DNA of 64,000 bases, taken from contig JASJFT010000009.1 in NCBI GenBank assembly GCA_030770425.1, positions 248,001 through 312,000 on the forward strand. The letters are read 5' to 3'. The stretch is from Darksidea phi (taxonomy: Eukaryota > Ascomycota > Dothideomycetes > Pleosporales > Lentitheciaceae). Each line of letters begins with the position of its first letter. The first letter of the stretch is position 1. A program made the translations under genes and the position numbers. Positions 25,344-36,216 of this stretch are shown in pieces. Under the pieces are notes generated by a model, which was not told where the DNA came from, ran no database searches, and saw nothing but the letters and a program-made list of their open reading frames with translations.

Positions 25344-26987
25344 ATGGCGGGGCAAGAGAAAGTCGCGGAACCGGCGGGTTCGCCACCCGACCTGGAGATG
25401 GGCGCGAGCTCGATATCACTTGACAAAGATGTTGCTATCAAGTTGGTCGGCGAACATGCGCAGGATATTGACCCGGAGGTTGCAGCGAGAGTGCTTGGGA
25501 AGATTGATCGATTTCTGATACCTGCAATGATCGTCGGTATGACCTCTGCACCTTTATCGAATGTGAGTATTGCTGAGGATTGCAGGCTATGGACTCGTCT
25601 ATTACGACAAGGCTATTCTCGGATCGGCAGCACTGTTTGGTATGACGAGGGATCTCTCCCTTTCTGTTGTTGATACTTCAACTACGCCTCCAACAACCGA
25701 CACGTCACGACTCAGTTGGGCAACATCCATGTTCTACTTCGGCATGCTGGCAGGCCTGTACCCGATGACTTTTGCTCTTCAACGCTTCAACCTAGGCCGT
25801 ATCCTTGGAGGTGTTGTCATCGTGTGGGCGCTCATCTGCATGCTCACGGCGGCGGTAACTTCCTGGCAAGGGCTATATGCACATCGTTTCTTCCTCGGTT
25901 TTGTCGAAAGCATCATCCCAACGGGGTTCATGTGTATCGTCAGCGGCTACTATACCCAAGAGGAGCAAGCTCTCCGACAATCGTGGTGGTTTTCTTCGAC
26001 TGGCTTATTCACCATAATTGGATCGGCATTGAATTACGGTTTCTCGCAGATCACCACGGGTGCACTGAAGAGATGGCAGTATATATATCTCCTCGCGGGC
26101 TCCCTCACCTTTCTGTTCGGCATCTGGTGTTTCTTCATCCCAAACAGCCCTGTCAGCGCATGGTTCCTCAGCACGGACCAACGCATCGTTGCTGTTGAAC
26201 GGCTACGGAAGGGCCAAACAGGCGTGCGTTGCCAGAAGATAAAGATGTCACAAGTCAAAGAGGCGTTTTTGGATATCAAGCTCTGGCTCGTCTTCATTAT
26301 GATGGCCTCAGCATATACAGTCAACGGCGCGGTATCCGGGTTCGGTCCACTCATTGTCAGTACGTTTGGGTGGTCGTCCCTCGAATCGATCCTCCTCCAG
26401 TTTCCATTGGGTGGGATATGTCTCATCGCTATCTTGGCTTGTGGATGGGCATCCTCGCGGATCCCCAACATCAGAATTATCCTTCTAATTGCCAACTGCC
26501 TCCCAGTCATTGCCGGCTGCGCGATGATTTGGAAATCGGATTGGACGTCCCACGCGGCTACTCCAGTCGCCGGGTATAGCATCATCGGCACATTCGGCGC
26601 GGTCGGGAGCCAGACCATAGTGCTAGGCATGAGCAATGTTGCTGGCGCCACGAAGAAGAGTTGCATGGCGGCTGCTATATTTGTAGCGTATTGTGTTGGT
26701 AATATTGTGGGTCCGCAGTTGATCAAGAGTCAGACAAAGAACGATCATTACCCTGAGCTGTGGACTGGGTTGATCATTTGGTGAGTCTCTCAGAGCGGAC
26801 TCATCTATTGGAGACTGACTTTTAAAGTTATTGTATCACGATTCTTGCCTCCTTGGCGCTTTACTACGTGCTTTGGGGGGAGAACAAGAAAAGAGATGAG
26901 TGTTCCATGAACGAGCAGGAGAGGGATAGGTCGGCTTTCATGGACTTGACGGATAAGGAAAATCTTTATTTTAGATATGTTTTGTAG
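25344..26987 (+). CDS. MFS transporter, anion:cation symporter (Dal5/allantoate permease-like)
   Basis: Three exons, 25344-25536, 25586-26780 and 26828-26987, give 515 aa, normal for the ACS family. The soluble N-terminus ends with KIDRFLIPAMI, the usual entry to TM1. YGLVYYDKAILGSA and the block RFFLGFVESIIPTGFMCIVS match the Dal5-type family; about 12 hydrophobic segments can be counted. Fungal members import organic anions such as allantoate, ureidosuccinate, nicotinate or small peptides; the substrate here cannot be assigned. The ATG at 25344 is in strong context (ACCATGG). Intron 2 interrupts the last TM (WTGLIICYCITILASLALYY). The next gene downstream is a CAS1 protein, with no sign of functional linkage. 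Confidence 0.9.
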
Positions 26988-27385
26988 CGAGGGATGGATT
27001 GCCGTCATTGGTGGGCATGCATTAACTACATCTGGTCATGAGCTTAGTCGTTCTTCTGGTACTCTCATATCCTTGTAAGACCGAGTCATGGGATCGAAGA
27101 TTACTTGTGTGGATTGGGAAAGCGCGGAAATATCCGGTTCAAGCTGTCGCGTGCCTGCTTCCCCAAAATGTGCGGGAAGCTTGGCAGGCTTCATTGCCTG
27201 GGTAGGCACCACCAAGCTCTCTTGCTTCAGAGAAAGAATGCCGTAGGTAACTGACATCCATGACAATTACAATAATGTTGCTTCCTTACTCCTCTACTCT
27301 CTTTCCAGCTAGGGCTCGTACAACACCCTATTGCCTTCGTCCATCCATACCACTGTTCAAGATCTCGGGTGATGATACACGAACG
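26988..27385. other. Intergenic region, MFS to CAS1
   Basis: About 400 bp between two tandem genes. No feature recognised. Confidence 0.4.
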
Positions 27386-30211
27386 ATGTTGATACCTAGT
27401 ATACGACTGCAGAAACCCATAAACCTTGCGAGAACACTTCGAAAAGCCACTGTCGCAGTCACGTTCTCTCTTATCTTGTTCAATATCTACCGACACTTTG
27501 CCTTAGGTATGACATCGTTACCCACCCCTGGCTTTATTGAGAGCGGACGCTAACATCAATCTCCAGATGCTAAGGACCCCTACAAATGTAAAGCACTCCT
27601 GAGCGGCGGCCGCTGGCTTGTCACACTAGAACGTGAACCGAACCACCGGCCCTTCATCAACTGGCAGCCACCAGGATGCTTACTTTACAATTACAATAAA
27701 TCTGAGATTGCTCAATGCAACGAAAACGGCAAAATCCTGTTCGTTGGGGATTCGGTGATTCGCCAGGTCTTCTGGGCAACAGCGAAAAAGATTGAAGGGG
27801 AGAGCGATTGGGTGTTTCAACAGCGGGCGATGCCGGATACGCGCAACGATATTGAATATGAGGTGGATGGTGTGAGGTTGAAGTTCCTGTGGGATCCGTG
27901 GTTGAACAGCTCTGCGCTACATGAGGAGTTGAGAGCCTTTCGAGAGCGGCGTGAGCGCAATAGCAAAGATCAAAACGTTTCCGTGGGGACCGAGAATGGA
28001 GATCTTCAAGGTCGGAGGTCGGTGATCATGCTGATTGGTGGTGGGTTATCGCACGCTCGACACTATAAAGAAGGTGCTGTCATGCGTTTCAAACAGTCCG
28101 TGGACGCCATTATCTCGGCTGCGTATGGAGAGGGCGCCCCGGCCGATATGCGAGACGCGCCTATGGCAGGTAGCGATGGTGTCGGGGACGAGATTTTCTT
28201 CGCTCCGGTGATCGAACCGATTTACGAAAAGCTCAGTCCGTCCCGAAAGAACACGATTACACCCAGTAAAATCGACGCAGTGAACCGTTATCTGGGAGAG
28301 CAATCCTTCCATCGGAGCCTCAACGTACTTTGGAGCTATTCCAATATGACAAACGGCCGGCCAGAGACGTATGGAGAAAGCGGGCTGCATGTCATTGAGC
28401 CAGTCGCCAACAACATGGCGGATGTTTTGCTTAATCTGCGATGCAATGCGAAGGCTGCTCAAAGAGAAGGCTACCCGTACAGACGCACTTGCTGTAGCGC
28501 GTACCGGCCTATGAGCGTGCTGCAGATCACAGTATTCATTGCCACCGTTGTGCTGTTTGGTTGGATAACGGTCAGCAATACAAAAAGAATGCGTGCAAAC
28601 GCATCCAGTAATAATCGATCTTACTACCGTAGAATGACCCATTCAAGGGGATGGTCGTCCGTTGACCAACGCCAGCAACCTAACCGTCTGGAACCAGGAG
28701 ACGTCCCAGCCACAAGGTCCAAACTTTTGTTGGCAGTATTCACGGTACTCTCCTGCCTCTGCTATTGCTTCCTCACGGACCGGACGCAAGTCTTCGACAA
28801 ACTTCCAAAACAGTCTTCGACTCTAGAACTTGGGTCGATGCTTAGCCTGGTCGTTTTACTATGCCTGTTCAATACCAATACCATCGCAGCGTCGCAATAT
28901 CGGTTTCGTCGATTAGGTTTTCCGGTGGGTCCAGCATCGGCCACCTTCCTTCCGCGTGTGCAATCCGACGAGTGCAAGGGATGGGTGCTGGTCTTTCTTC
29001 TCATCTACGGTTATACTGCGGCGCGTAGTGTACTGGACTTTTACGAAGTCCATCGCATCTTTCTCGCCTGCTACCTCTTCCTCTCCGGGTACGGCCATAC
29101 CATGAGCTTCCTGCAGAATCGAGACTTCTCACTGCGGCGAGTCACAACTGTTCTTCTCCGTTTGAACATACTCGCTGTTCTGCTTTCCTTTATGATGGAC
29201 AGGCCTTACGCTTCCTACTACTCCGCGCCGCTCGTCAGTTTCTGGTTTCTTGTGGTCTACTTTACGCTCAAGCCGACACGGTACTTGAGCGGCTCACTCC
29301 GTTATCTGTTTGGAAAGATAGCGATCTCTGCACTGCTAGTCACTACTGTCGTTCACGTACCAGGCATTCTCGACTTCAGCTTCCTCGTGCTTTGCTGGAC
29401 TACTCGGGCGAGCCTTGATGTGGGAGCATGGAGACATTACCTCGGAACGGAGACATATGTTGTCTACATCGGAATGCTTGTTGCCATTTTTCATATAGAA
29501 ATTCGTTCAATTCAGCACACGCCTCTCGCGCGATTGACCGGAGTGCCTCGATTCCACCGTAGATACTTCCGTGCCCTCCAAACCATCGCTATAGGTCTTT
29601 CTCTCGCGACCCTACCAGGCTTCTGGATTTTCACACATCGCTTGCCCGATAAATCAGACTACGACGGGTGGATGCCCTACATCGCATGGTTGCCTGTAGT
29701 CTCATTTGTCGTCCTACGGAATGCGACATGCTTTCTCAGGTCACACTACTGTGTGCCGTTTGCATGGTTTGGACACATGTCGCTGGAACTTTATCTTCTG
29801 TCGCAGCACATTTGGCTTGCAGGCGATGGCTACGGACTTTTGAGGATAGGATTCCATGGTGATGGGAGTTTGTTTGGCGATAGGTTGCGTGATTTGGTGG
29901 TTCTCACTCCGATCTTTGTGTGGTTTGCTTGGTGTGTGAAATGTGCCACAGTCGCGGTCACAGCCTGGATTATGGGTACAGATAAGGGTATAGATGGGTA
30001 TAATGGAGGCGATGTTGCAGAGAATGGTCATAAGAGAACTGGAAGCGACCCGGCACAAAAAGACTTCTCGACAATATTACCTGAACCGGCGAATTTCGAC
30101 GACGGGAGTGGGAATCCCGGTCTTCCGAGTGAAGTGAAGAGACGGTTGTTCATCATTGTAGCGGCGGTTTGGCTAGGAAGTTGGGTGAGTCATTCGGATG
30201 CTGTGGCATAA
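27386..30211 (+). CDS. CAS1-domain glycan O-acetyltransferase-like membrane protein
   Basis: Two exons, 27386-27506 and 27567-30211, give 921 aa. An N-terminal signal anchor (ATVAVTFSLILFNIYRHF) is followed by a lumenal PC-esterase/SGNH-like domain with the nucleophile block ILFVGDSVIRQ (GDS at 101-103) and C-terminal LLNLRCN. The second half is the many-TM Cas1p acyltransferase domain. Cryptococcus Cas1p O-acetylates capsule glucuronoxylomannan; in other fungi the role is probably cell-wall or secretory glycan acetylation. The usual DGLH of the catalytic Asp-His pair reads SGLH here (His about 315), preceded by Glu. The last residues are uncertain: a GTGAGT just before the stop could start an intron leading to a slightly different C-terminus. 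Confidence 0.88.
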
Positions 30212-30928
30212 GACGCATCACTTTCTTGCGTAATCTTTTCTATGTTTAGAATATATCTTATGTAGGTTGCTAAGACTGAATAGTGATTAGCAGTCAAAGC
30301 TGCTCGCGATTTTCTTCTCTTGAATTGTGTATGCTGACTGACCTCAGGGTGTTGTACATTGTAGTGGTGTAACATGTCACATGTATCTTGACATGTCCCG
30401 GGTGTGTCATGATTGTGGCCGGGACCATATTCCCGATGGGGAGGTTGAGGGACAGGGCAGCCCCATGGGCAGAGCGAGGTAGGTCCCGGAGACTGGGGTT
30501 GTCCCCCCCAACCATCGGATCGGGCCAAAGGGGCGGTTATGATCGACTACAAGTGTGAACAGCTTTTAAGACGTACAAGAACCTTTGGGTGCGATGGGAC
30601 TTTTGTTTCTGGGCCTTCTGAGCTACGCTTGGAACGATGGGTAAGACGCGGCCGATTGGGTGGTTGGTGATCAGCATCGCCAAGGCGGGGCCGTTCCGAA
30701 TAGTTGGGAAGATTGATTTGGCAGCAAGAGAACGGTTTCACCGGGCCTCTCAACCTATTCCTTCTTCATCCCTTGTTTTGCGTGCTTCTGGAATCCGTTG
30801 CACAACACGAGCCAATATCCGCCGTTTGCACTTCCGTCCCATAGCAACGGCGAGTTGTAACCTTACCCCTCGCTTGTCCCACCACCGCGCCGTACAATCA
30901 TCTTACAAAAAGCGCCCCTCCACCCGCC
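30212..30928. other. Intergenic region, CAS1 to 2EXR gene
   Basis: No gene recognised. A CT-rich and CAC-rich block just before 30929 looks like the leader of the downstream gene. Confidence 0.4.
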
Positions 30929-32239
30929 ATGGCCTCTCGAACCTCTACGCCACGCTCACGGTCACGCTCCTCGACCGGCAGTAGCGACTCCTCCGACACC
31001 ACCATGAACGACGCTCCACCGCTTACGCCTGTTCGGCCTCGGCCCTCATCGCACGGCAACGCTGCCGCGTCCCCGCAAACCGCGCCAACCGACCCCGCCT
31101 TCTCCCTCCTCGCTCTCCCACGTGAACTACGCAATCATATATACACGTTTGCACTCGTCTCGCCGTTCCCGTTCTGGTGGCCTGCGCCCTCGTCGCCGAA
31201 ACACAATGTAGCGCTGGGGCTTTTGACTGCGAACCGGCAGGTCCACGAAGAGGCTACGCCGATACTGTATTCGCTGAACAAGTTCCTGTTCACGCACCCG
31301 AGTGATTGCAATATCTTTCGTGTTATATCGTCGCCGTTCTCGGAGAACATTACGTCGGTGTATCTACGCATCCGCGAGAAAGATGTCAAGCTCTGGACGG
31401 GCTATTTGGGATCCAAGAAGGCGGAGCGAAGTATGCAGGCGGATTTTCCGAAATTGAAGAGTCTGTGGATATTTCTGCGCTGTGGGACTATGGATATACC
31501 GGGTACGATTGGGCAACTTGGCGCTGGAGGAGGTGGGAACATACCTTTAGGCCTGGTGGCAGCGCAGGTTCAGGCCATGCAGCATGCGCTGGGCGGCCAC
31601 ATGAATGTCCTGCAGCAGCAAGTGCAGAACCAGATACAGGCCCTACAACAGCAGGTCAACACGTTCGCGAACGCACTGGCAGCGCCAACGCCTCCCCCTC
31701 CAGCTCCACCCTTCGCTCAGTTCGTGCAGACTCAAAACGCGCAGACGCAAACCGCTCAGGCTCCACAACTTCCGCAAGCTCCTTTCCCACTGCCACATCC
31801 TCACGGCCAGGTTAACAACCCTCCTCCAAACCCGTCTCCACTCGCCCAACACCTCGCCGCCAACGTAACTAATATGATACAAAACCTTCACCCGCACCCA
31901 CCTCCTCAACCTGCACACCAACATCAACATCAACATCAGCACCAGTACCAGCCCCAGTACCAGCAACACCCACACCCCCTCTTCGGCTCTTTCCTCCGTT
32001 TCGAGCGCGAAATTGGGCTTGAGAGTCTCTGTCTCAGTCTCGAAGAAATTCGTCCCGTCGAAACGGACGTCAAGATTGTCTGTATTGTGAAGCTGCCCAA
32101 GGTAGAGGTGCAGAGGTTAGGTAGAGTGTACCCCGACGAATTCACTGTGGATCGGAATGGAGATGCTCGGACCAGGTTTAGCCGGGTACATGGCGTTGAG
32201 GTTAGTTTGGAGGTTAGTGGATATGAGGTCGGTGGCTGA
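30929..32239 (+). CDS. 2EXR-domain protein with Gln/His/Pro-rich region
   Basis: Single exon, 436 aa. A Ser/Arg-rich start is followed by a 2EXR domain (about 50-145), opening with the F-box-like block FSLLALPRELRNHIYTFAL and containing LLTANRQVHEEATPILYS. 2EXR is a fungal-expanded domain of unknown biochemistry, distantly like F-box proteins. Residues about 210-350 are low complexity: Gln-rich heptads that could form a coiled coil, Pro/Ala stretches, then a His/Gln run. A second conserved piece follows (FLRFEREIGLESLCLSLEEI). The ATG at 30929 lies in CGCCATGG context. The domain call is good; cellular role unknown. Confidence 0.83.
   Translation: MASRTSTPRSRSRSSTGSSDSSDTTMNDAPPLTPVRPRPSSHGNAAASPQTAPTDPAFSLLALPRELRNHIYTFALVSPFPFWWPAPSSPKHNVALGLLTANRQVHEEATPILYSLNKFLFTHPSDCNIFRVISSPFSENITSVYLRIREKDVKLWTGYLGSKKAERSMQADFPKLKSLWIFLRCGTMDIPGTIGQLGAGGGGNIPLGLVAAQVQAMQHALGGHMNVLQQQVQNQIQALQQQVNTFANALAAPTPPPPAPPFAQFVQTQNAQTQTAQAPQLPQAPFPLPHPHGQVNNPPPNPSPLAQHLAANVTNMIQNLHPHPPPQPAHQHQHQHQHQYQPQYQQHPHPLFGSFLRFEREIGLESLCLSLEEIRPVETDVKIVCIVKLPKVEVQRLGRVYPDEFTVDRNGDARTRFSRVHGVEVSLEVSGYEVGG
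31918..31975 (+). repeat. CAACAT/CAG coding microsatellite
   Basis: Imperfect CAACAT, CAGCAC and CAGTAC units inside the 2EXR gene encode alternating His/Gln/Tyr. It is a likely site of length variation between strains. Confidence 0.65.
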
Positions 32240-32841
32240 TGAAGAGGAGTGTGCTGCATCCGATGATGTTGAGGGTAGGAAGGTGGTGGACTGTTCTGGG
32301 AGACCTTGATATAAGACACGTATTTGATCATGTTTTTGTCTAGTAAGAGATGAAATACCGTTTTCGCATTGCGAATAAATGGCTTTCATGTGAGCATGTT
32401 TTCGATTACCTTGATACTCTGACATTGAACTACGGGTTTGGACGATATTTTGACTAGCGCAATATAGGTCCTGATTATCTTCGCAATCTTCTGCGCTCTA
32501 GTGTCAGTTCGTGAATGACAAAAGGTATGTGAATAGGGAAAGCAGTATCTGAGCCTTTAGGTTTCTTTAACAGGCTTGACTTGGGTTTCGACGGCATCGA
32601 GCCGCCAAGCGAATCAATAACACTCAGCCTGACACGTGACCATAGACAGGCGCCTTGAACATGCAGGAGCTGATGTAGGCAAAGGCGGGGCTCGCTCGCT
32701 CCTCACTCTTCACTCCGCACCACACCTTGCACCGGGCATCGTAACGTCGACAGGACTGTCCGTCCTTTTGCGGTAAAAGACTGAACTCGCTCTTACTACT
32801 CATTCCACTTAAGCCATCCGCGATCGGGACATCGTTCGACT
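32240..32841. other. Intergenic region, 2EXR to HET gene
   Basis: No gene recognised. The last 150 bases are CT-rich and probably hold the leader of the HET gene. Confidence 0.4.
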
Positions 32842-35125
32842 ATGCCTCGACCCCGCGAACGTCTTGAGATCTCTCTGAGAAGTGTCTTCAGCCCCAAGTC
32901 CGCTAGAAAAGACGGGCAAAACGATTCTTCAACTGGTTGCGAACACCTCGCAGGCAGGGTTGGATATGACGACGAACATTCGCACGACCCACCGGCTCGG
33001 GAAATTGCACTGCGTTTTGTTGACGACTCTTCGACTGGCCAAAAGCTACTCCCGACTATAGATTCATCGACGCCAGCACCGGGTGAATTGTCACCATCTT
33101 GGATTGCAACTCGACCTCAAAGCAACGAGGCTGAAGGCTCAGCCGGCTATGGCAACGCGAATCCACTGCTGGACAATGCACTCCACCCATCGTTGCCTGA
33201 GGCTTTTAGGGCCAGTGCGGAAGAACAATACGCTGAAGGAATACCAGCCCATTTATGTGCACGCTGTCGCCTTGTCCGCTGGTCTGCTTTTGCTGAATCG
33301 AGTCCTCACTATTATGTGTTTGGAGGATTGCCCATTTTCCACGAATCTGGATCTAAGGGAGAGGATCTCCGCTGCTCTACGTGCTCTCTTTGTCAATTTT
33401 ACCCCGGCACCTCTAACTGGACTGCTTTCTCTGCAAACCCATTGCTTCGGGAGTACAAGGTAAAGGCTCATGGGCCAAGGAAGTCCATGGTGGTTTTCAG
33501 TTGTGATAGTGAAATACTGATGGGTATACAACATGCAAACAGTAGTCAGGACACCCTCTCTCCATTTGTCCTCAGTCCGAATGCGATTGATTTCACGGTT
33601 TTGCAGGGCTGGCTGTCCCTCTGTCAAGAAAAGCACGCAGGAACTTGTCACGCAGAACGAAGTGAAAACGTACTCGGATTTAAAGTCATCGACTGCAGAT
33701 TAAAATGTGTTGTACAGGCGCCCGATCGCTGCAAGTACACTGCGTTGTCATATGTCTGGGGGAGAACAGCTTCACACAATAGCCATGTTCTCGACGACTC
33801 GGCACCTGCGACCATCCAGGATAGCATCGCCGTAACTCTCAATATGGGCTTTCGATACCTCTGGATCGACCGATACGTGAGTATGCTGTCTTACCTTTGA
33901 ATAGAGCTCACCTTTCCAGTGTATCGATCAGAACAACCCCGTCGATCAACACGACCAGATCCGAAACATGCACCGTATCTACTCCGAAGCAGAAGTGACC
34001 TTTATAGCTGCTGCAGGAGAAGATCCCACATACGGGCTCCCGGGCGTATCCATTCGTTCCCGAACGCCACAACGATATGTTCAAATCGGAGACATCAACC
34101 TTGTGCAGATATTCCCCAACATAGACGTCGAAATCAGGAGGTCTGCCTGGAATAAGCGTGCATGGACATATCAAGAAGCTGTATTCGCCAAACGTAAGAT
34201 TCTCTTCACAGATCGCCAGGTTTCATTCCTCTGTAGAGACATGTTATGCGTGGAAACCATCCGTCAGAAATTGTTACCTGGCATTAAACCTGGCCTAGAC
34301 GCCCGGGCATTGAATACGGCACTCCCGGATAACCACCCGGATAACCCTATGTCGATTCTACATCAATATACCTCACGAACGTTGTCCTACGACTCTGACG
34401 CTCTTAATGCCTGTCTAGCGGTCCTCAACTCTCTAAACGGATGGAACCATGTCTGGGGCGTTCCCTTTGGAAACAAGATCACTAAAGTTCTTACAAAGAA
34501 CACTAGTAGTTCTGAAAGTGTCCGCGGAAATAGAAGATTCCTGCTTTACTGGTATCACTACAGACCTGCGCGCCGGAGGAAAGACTTTCCCAGCTGGTCG
34601 TGGGCCGGTTGGGATGGCCCAATTCATATCTGTCACCCATTCGTCGATTATAAATGCGAATTCAAGATCCAGGGCACTGATTACTATACCATCGCAATGC
34701 ACAATGGGGTCAAAACGGGCCTCCCCGCATCACATATCCCCGATACTGAAGCCTCTAAGATCCTCGAAATTACATCCTACGCCTTCCCTATTCAACTTCT
34801 ACGAGCTGGCGATGTCTCCTTGTTGGGAAACCTATATGCCATTACGCCTGTATCTGAAGATGTCTTCGGGTTATTTATTACCAAAATGGATGAGGACAGC
34901 GGAATAACGGATGCGTATGCGCTTGCGTTTAATTGGTTTGAGGGATCGAGCCGATCAATTCTCTCTGCTCTCGTCGTTAAGGAGGTTGATGAAGGGTTAT
35001 ATGCTAGAATTGGCGTTATACATAATAGGGGATTCGTGAATGCTAATGGGGACGAGCTCAACGTGTATCGCCTTGGGTCATATTGGCCAATGCAGGCCAA
35101 ATGGGCTACCTTCCCTATTAAATAG
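32842..35125 (+). CDS. HET-domain protein, two exons
   Basis: Exons 32842-33876 and 33920-35125 give about 746 aa. A roughly 300-residue N-terminal region precedes the HET domain. This region has a Cys-containing block (HLCARCRLVRWSAF, then CSTCSLCQFY) seen in many long HET proteins. The HET core starts at about residue 299 with YTALSYVWG; the intron falls exactly inside the second block (YLWIDRY, then CIDQNN), confirming the join; the third block reads QIRNMHRIYSEAEVTFIAAAG. RAWTYQEAVFAKRKILF is the typical late HET motif. Expected to act in allorecognition cell death. The C-terminal 200 residues include FPSWSWAGWDG, another family hallmark. It appears intact. Confidence 0.92.
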
Positions 35126-36216
35126 CGTGATCGGTTTCATGGACCTGGAACGCAGTGTGAAACATTGGGCAGTACACAGATCGGGTATGCACGGAAATTT
35201 GTGGTAGAACATGGTTGAGAAGACTTGAGCCTAGTCATAATCTGTAGATGACTTTGGCTGGCTAACAAGCTTGACAATCAAGCTTGACAATAACTCTCTT
35301 CCCAACTGTCCCTCGAAAGGGAGATCATCCACGCGGTACAAAGCTGGCAAAGCCAGTCTAGAGGGTTACTAATGCGTATTGTCTTGTACTAAAACGCCAC
35401 TGTCTCACGATTAGGACGCAGTTTGTATCCCAAGTTACGCGCGAAGCCTGGAAAAAGGGAAAGGTAGTAGTTTGTTCGAAGGCCAGTTTGTGAAATTAAA
35501 GCAAAAAGAAGTTCTCTCTGGGAGGATCGAAAGTTTACATGATGAAACTGCATGCTGCTTCTAGGAGGGTGGAAACAGGATTTTACGATAGTAACTCTAT
35601 GTTCGGCGACTTCTGCCTCCCTTATTGGAGGTTTTCTGTCACCGCTTTTGGAATCACTCGCACCTAAAATTCTAAGTCCAACCCTTGTAACTACGGCGGA
35701 TGATTAGAAGGTGGAAGGACAAAACTCAAATCCCACCTGAAAAATCTTTACCCCGCACCTTGTATTGTTGTTGCTGCCTCTTAGACACCTATATACTTCA
35801 TAAATTCTTTTATACGTATTTCTACTAAACGTCTTACTTATACTAACCTCTCTACTCCTATCTAGCCGCTAGTGTTAACGAGTTCAAATTACTAACTCGT
35901 TACATCCATATTCTTCACATGTCATAGCCGTTTTCGAAACTGGCTTCTACCCGAAAACACTCTCAGAATATTATCTGCAAGGGCTCGTTCCGACACCATT
36001 CCCTAAGCAGTGACGCTCTCTAACTTTCTAAATTTCACTGCTGCGTGTAAAATATGCTGAAATAGCATCGCCGCTAATTGACGATGCTCGCGATTGTATC
36101 GATTGGGGAGCACCAAGACTCGCTTAAACGAATTGGAACTACAACTATATCTTGCTAGACAAGCACATAACATGCTTTTGGAAGCTATCGCTCGCGAAAG
36201 ATCCCTAATGGGAAAT
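35126..36216. other. AT-rich gene-free stretch
   Basis: Nothing coding recognised. A 13-bp unit (CAAGCTTGACAAT) is directly repeated near 35267-35292. The section around 35760-35900 is very AT-rich with many TA steps, like the RIP-affected stretches further right. Confidence 0.5.

Noticed and set aside
26034..26726. 230-codon minus frame
   Set aside because: Antisense shadow of the MFS transporter, whose plus-strand reading is clearly conserved.
28046..28642. 198-codon minus frame
   Set aside because: Antisense shadow of the CAS1 gene.
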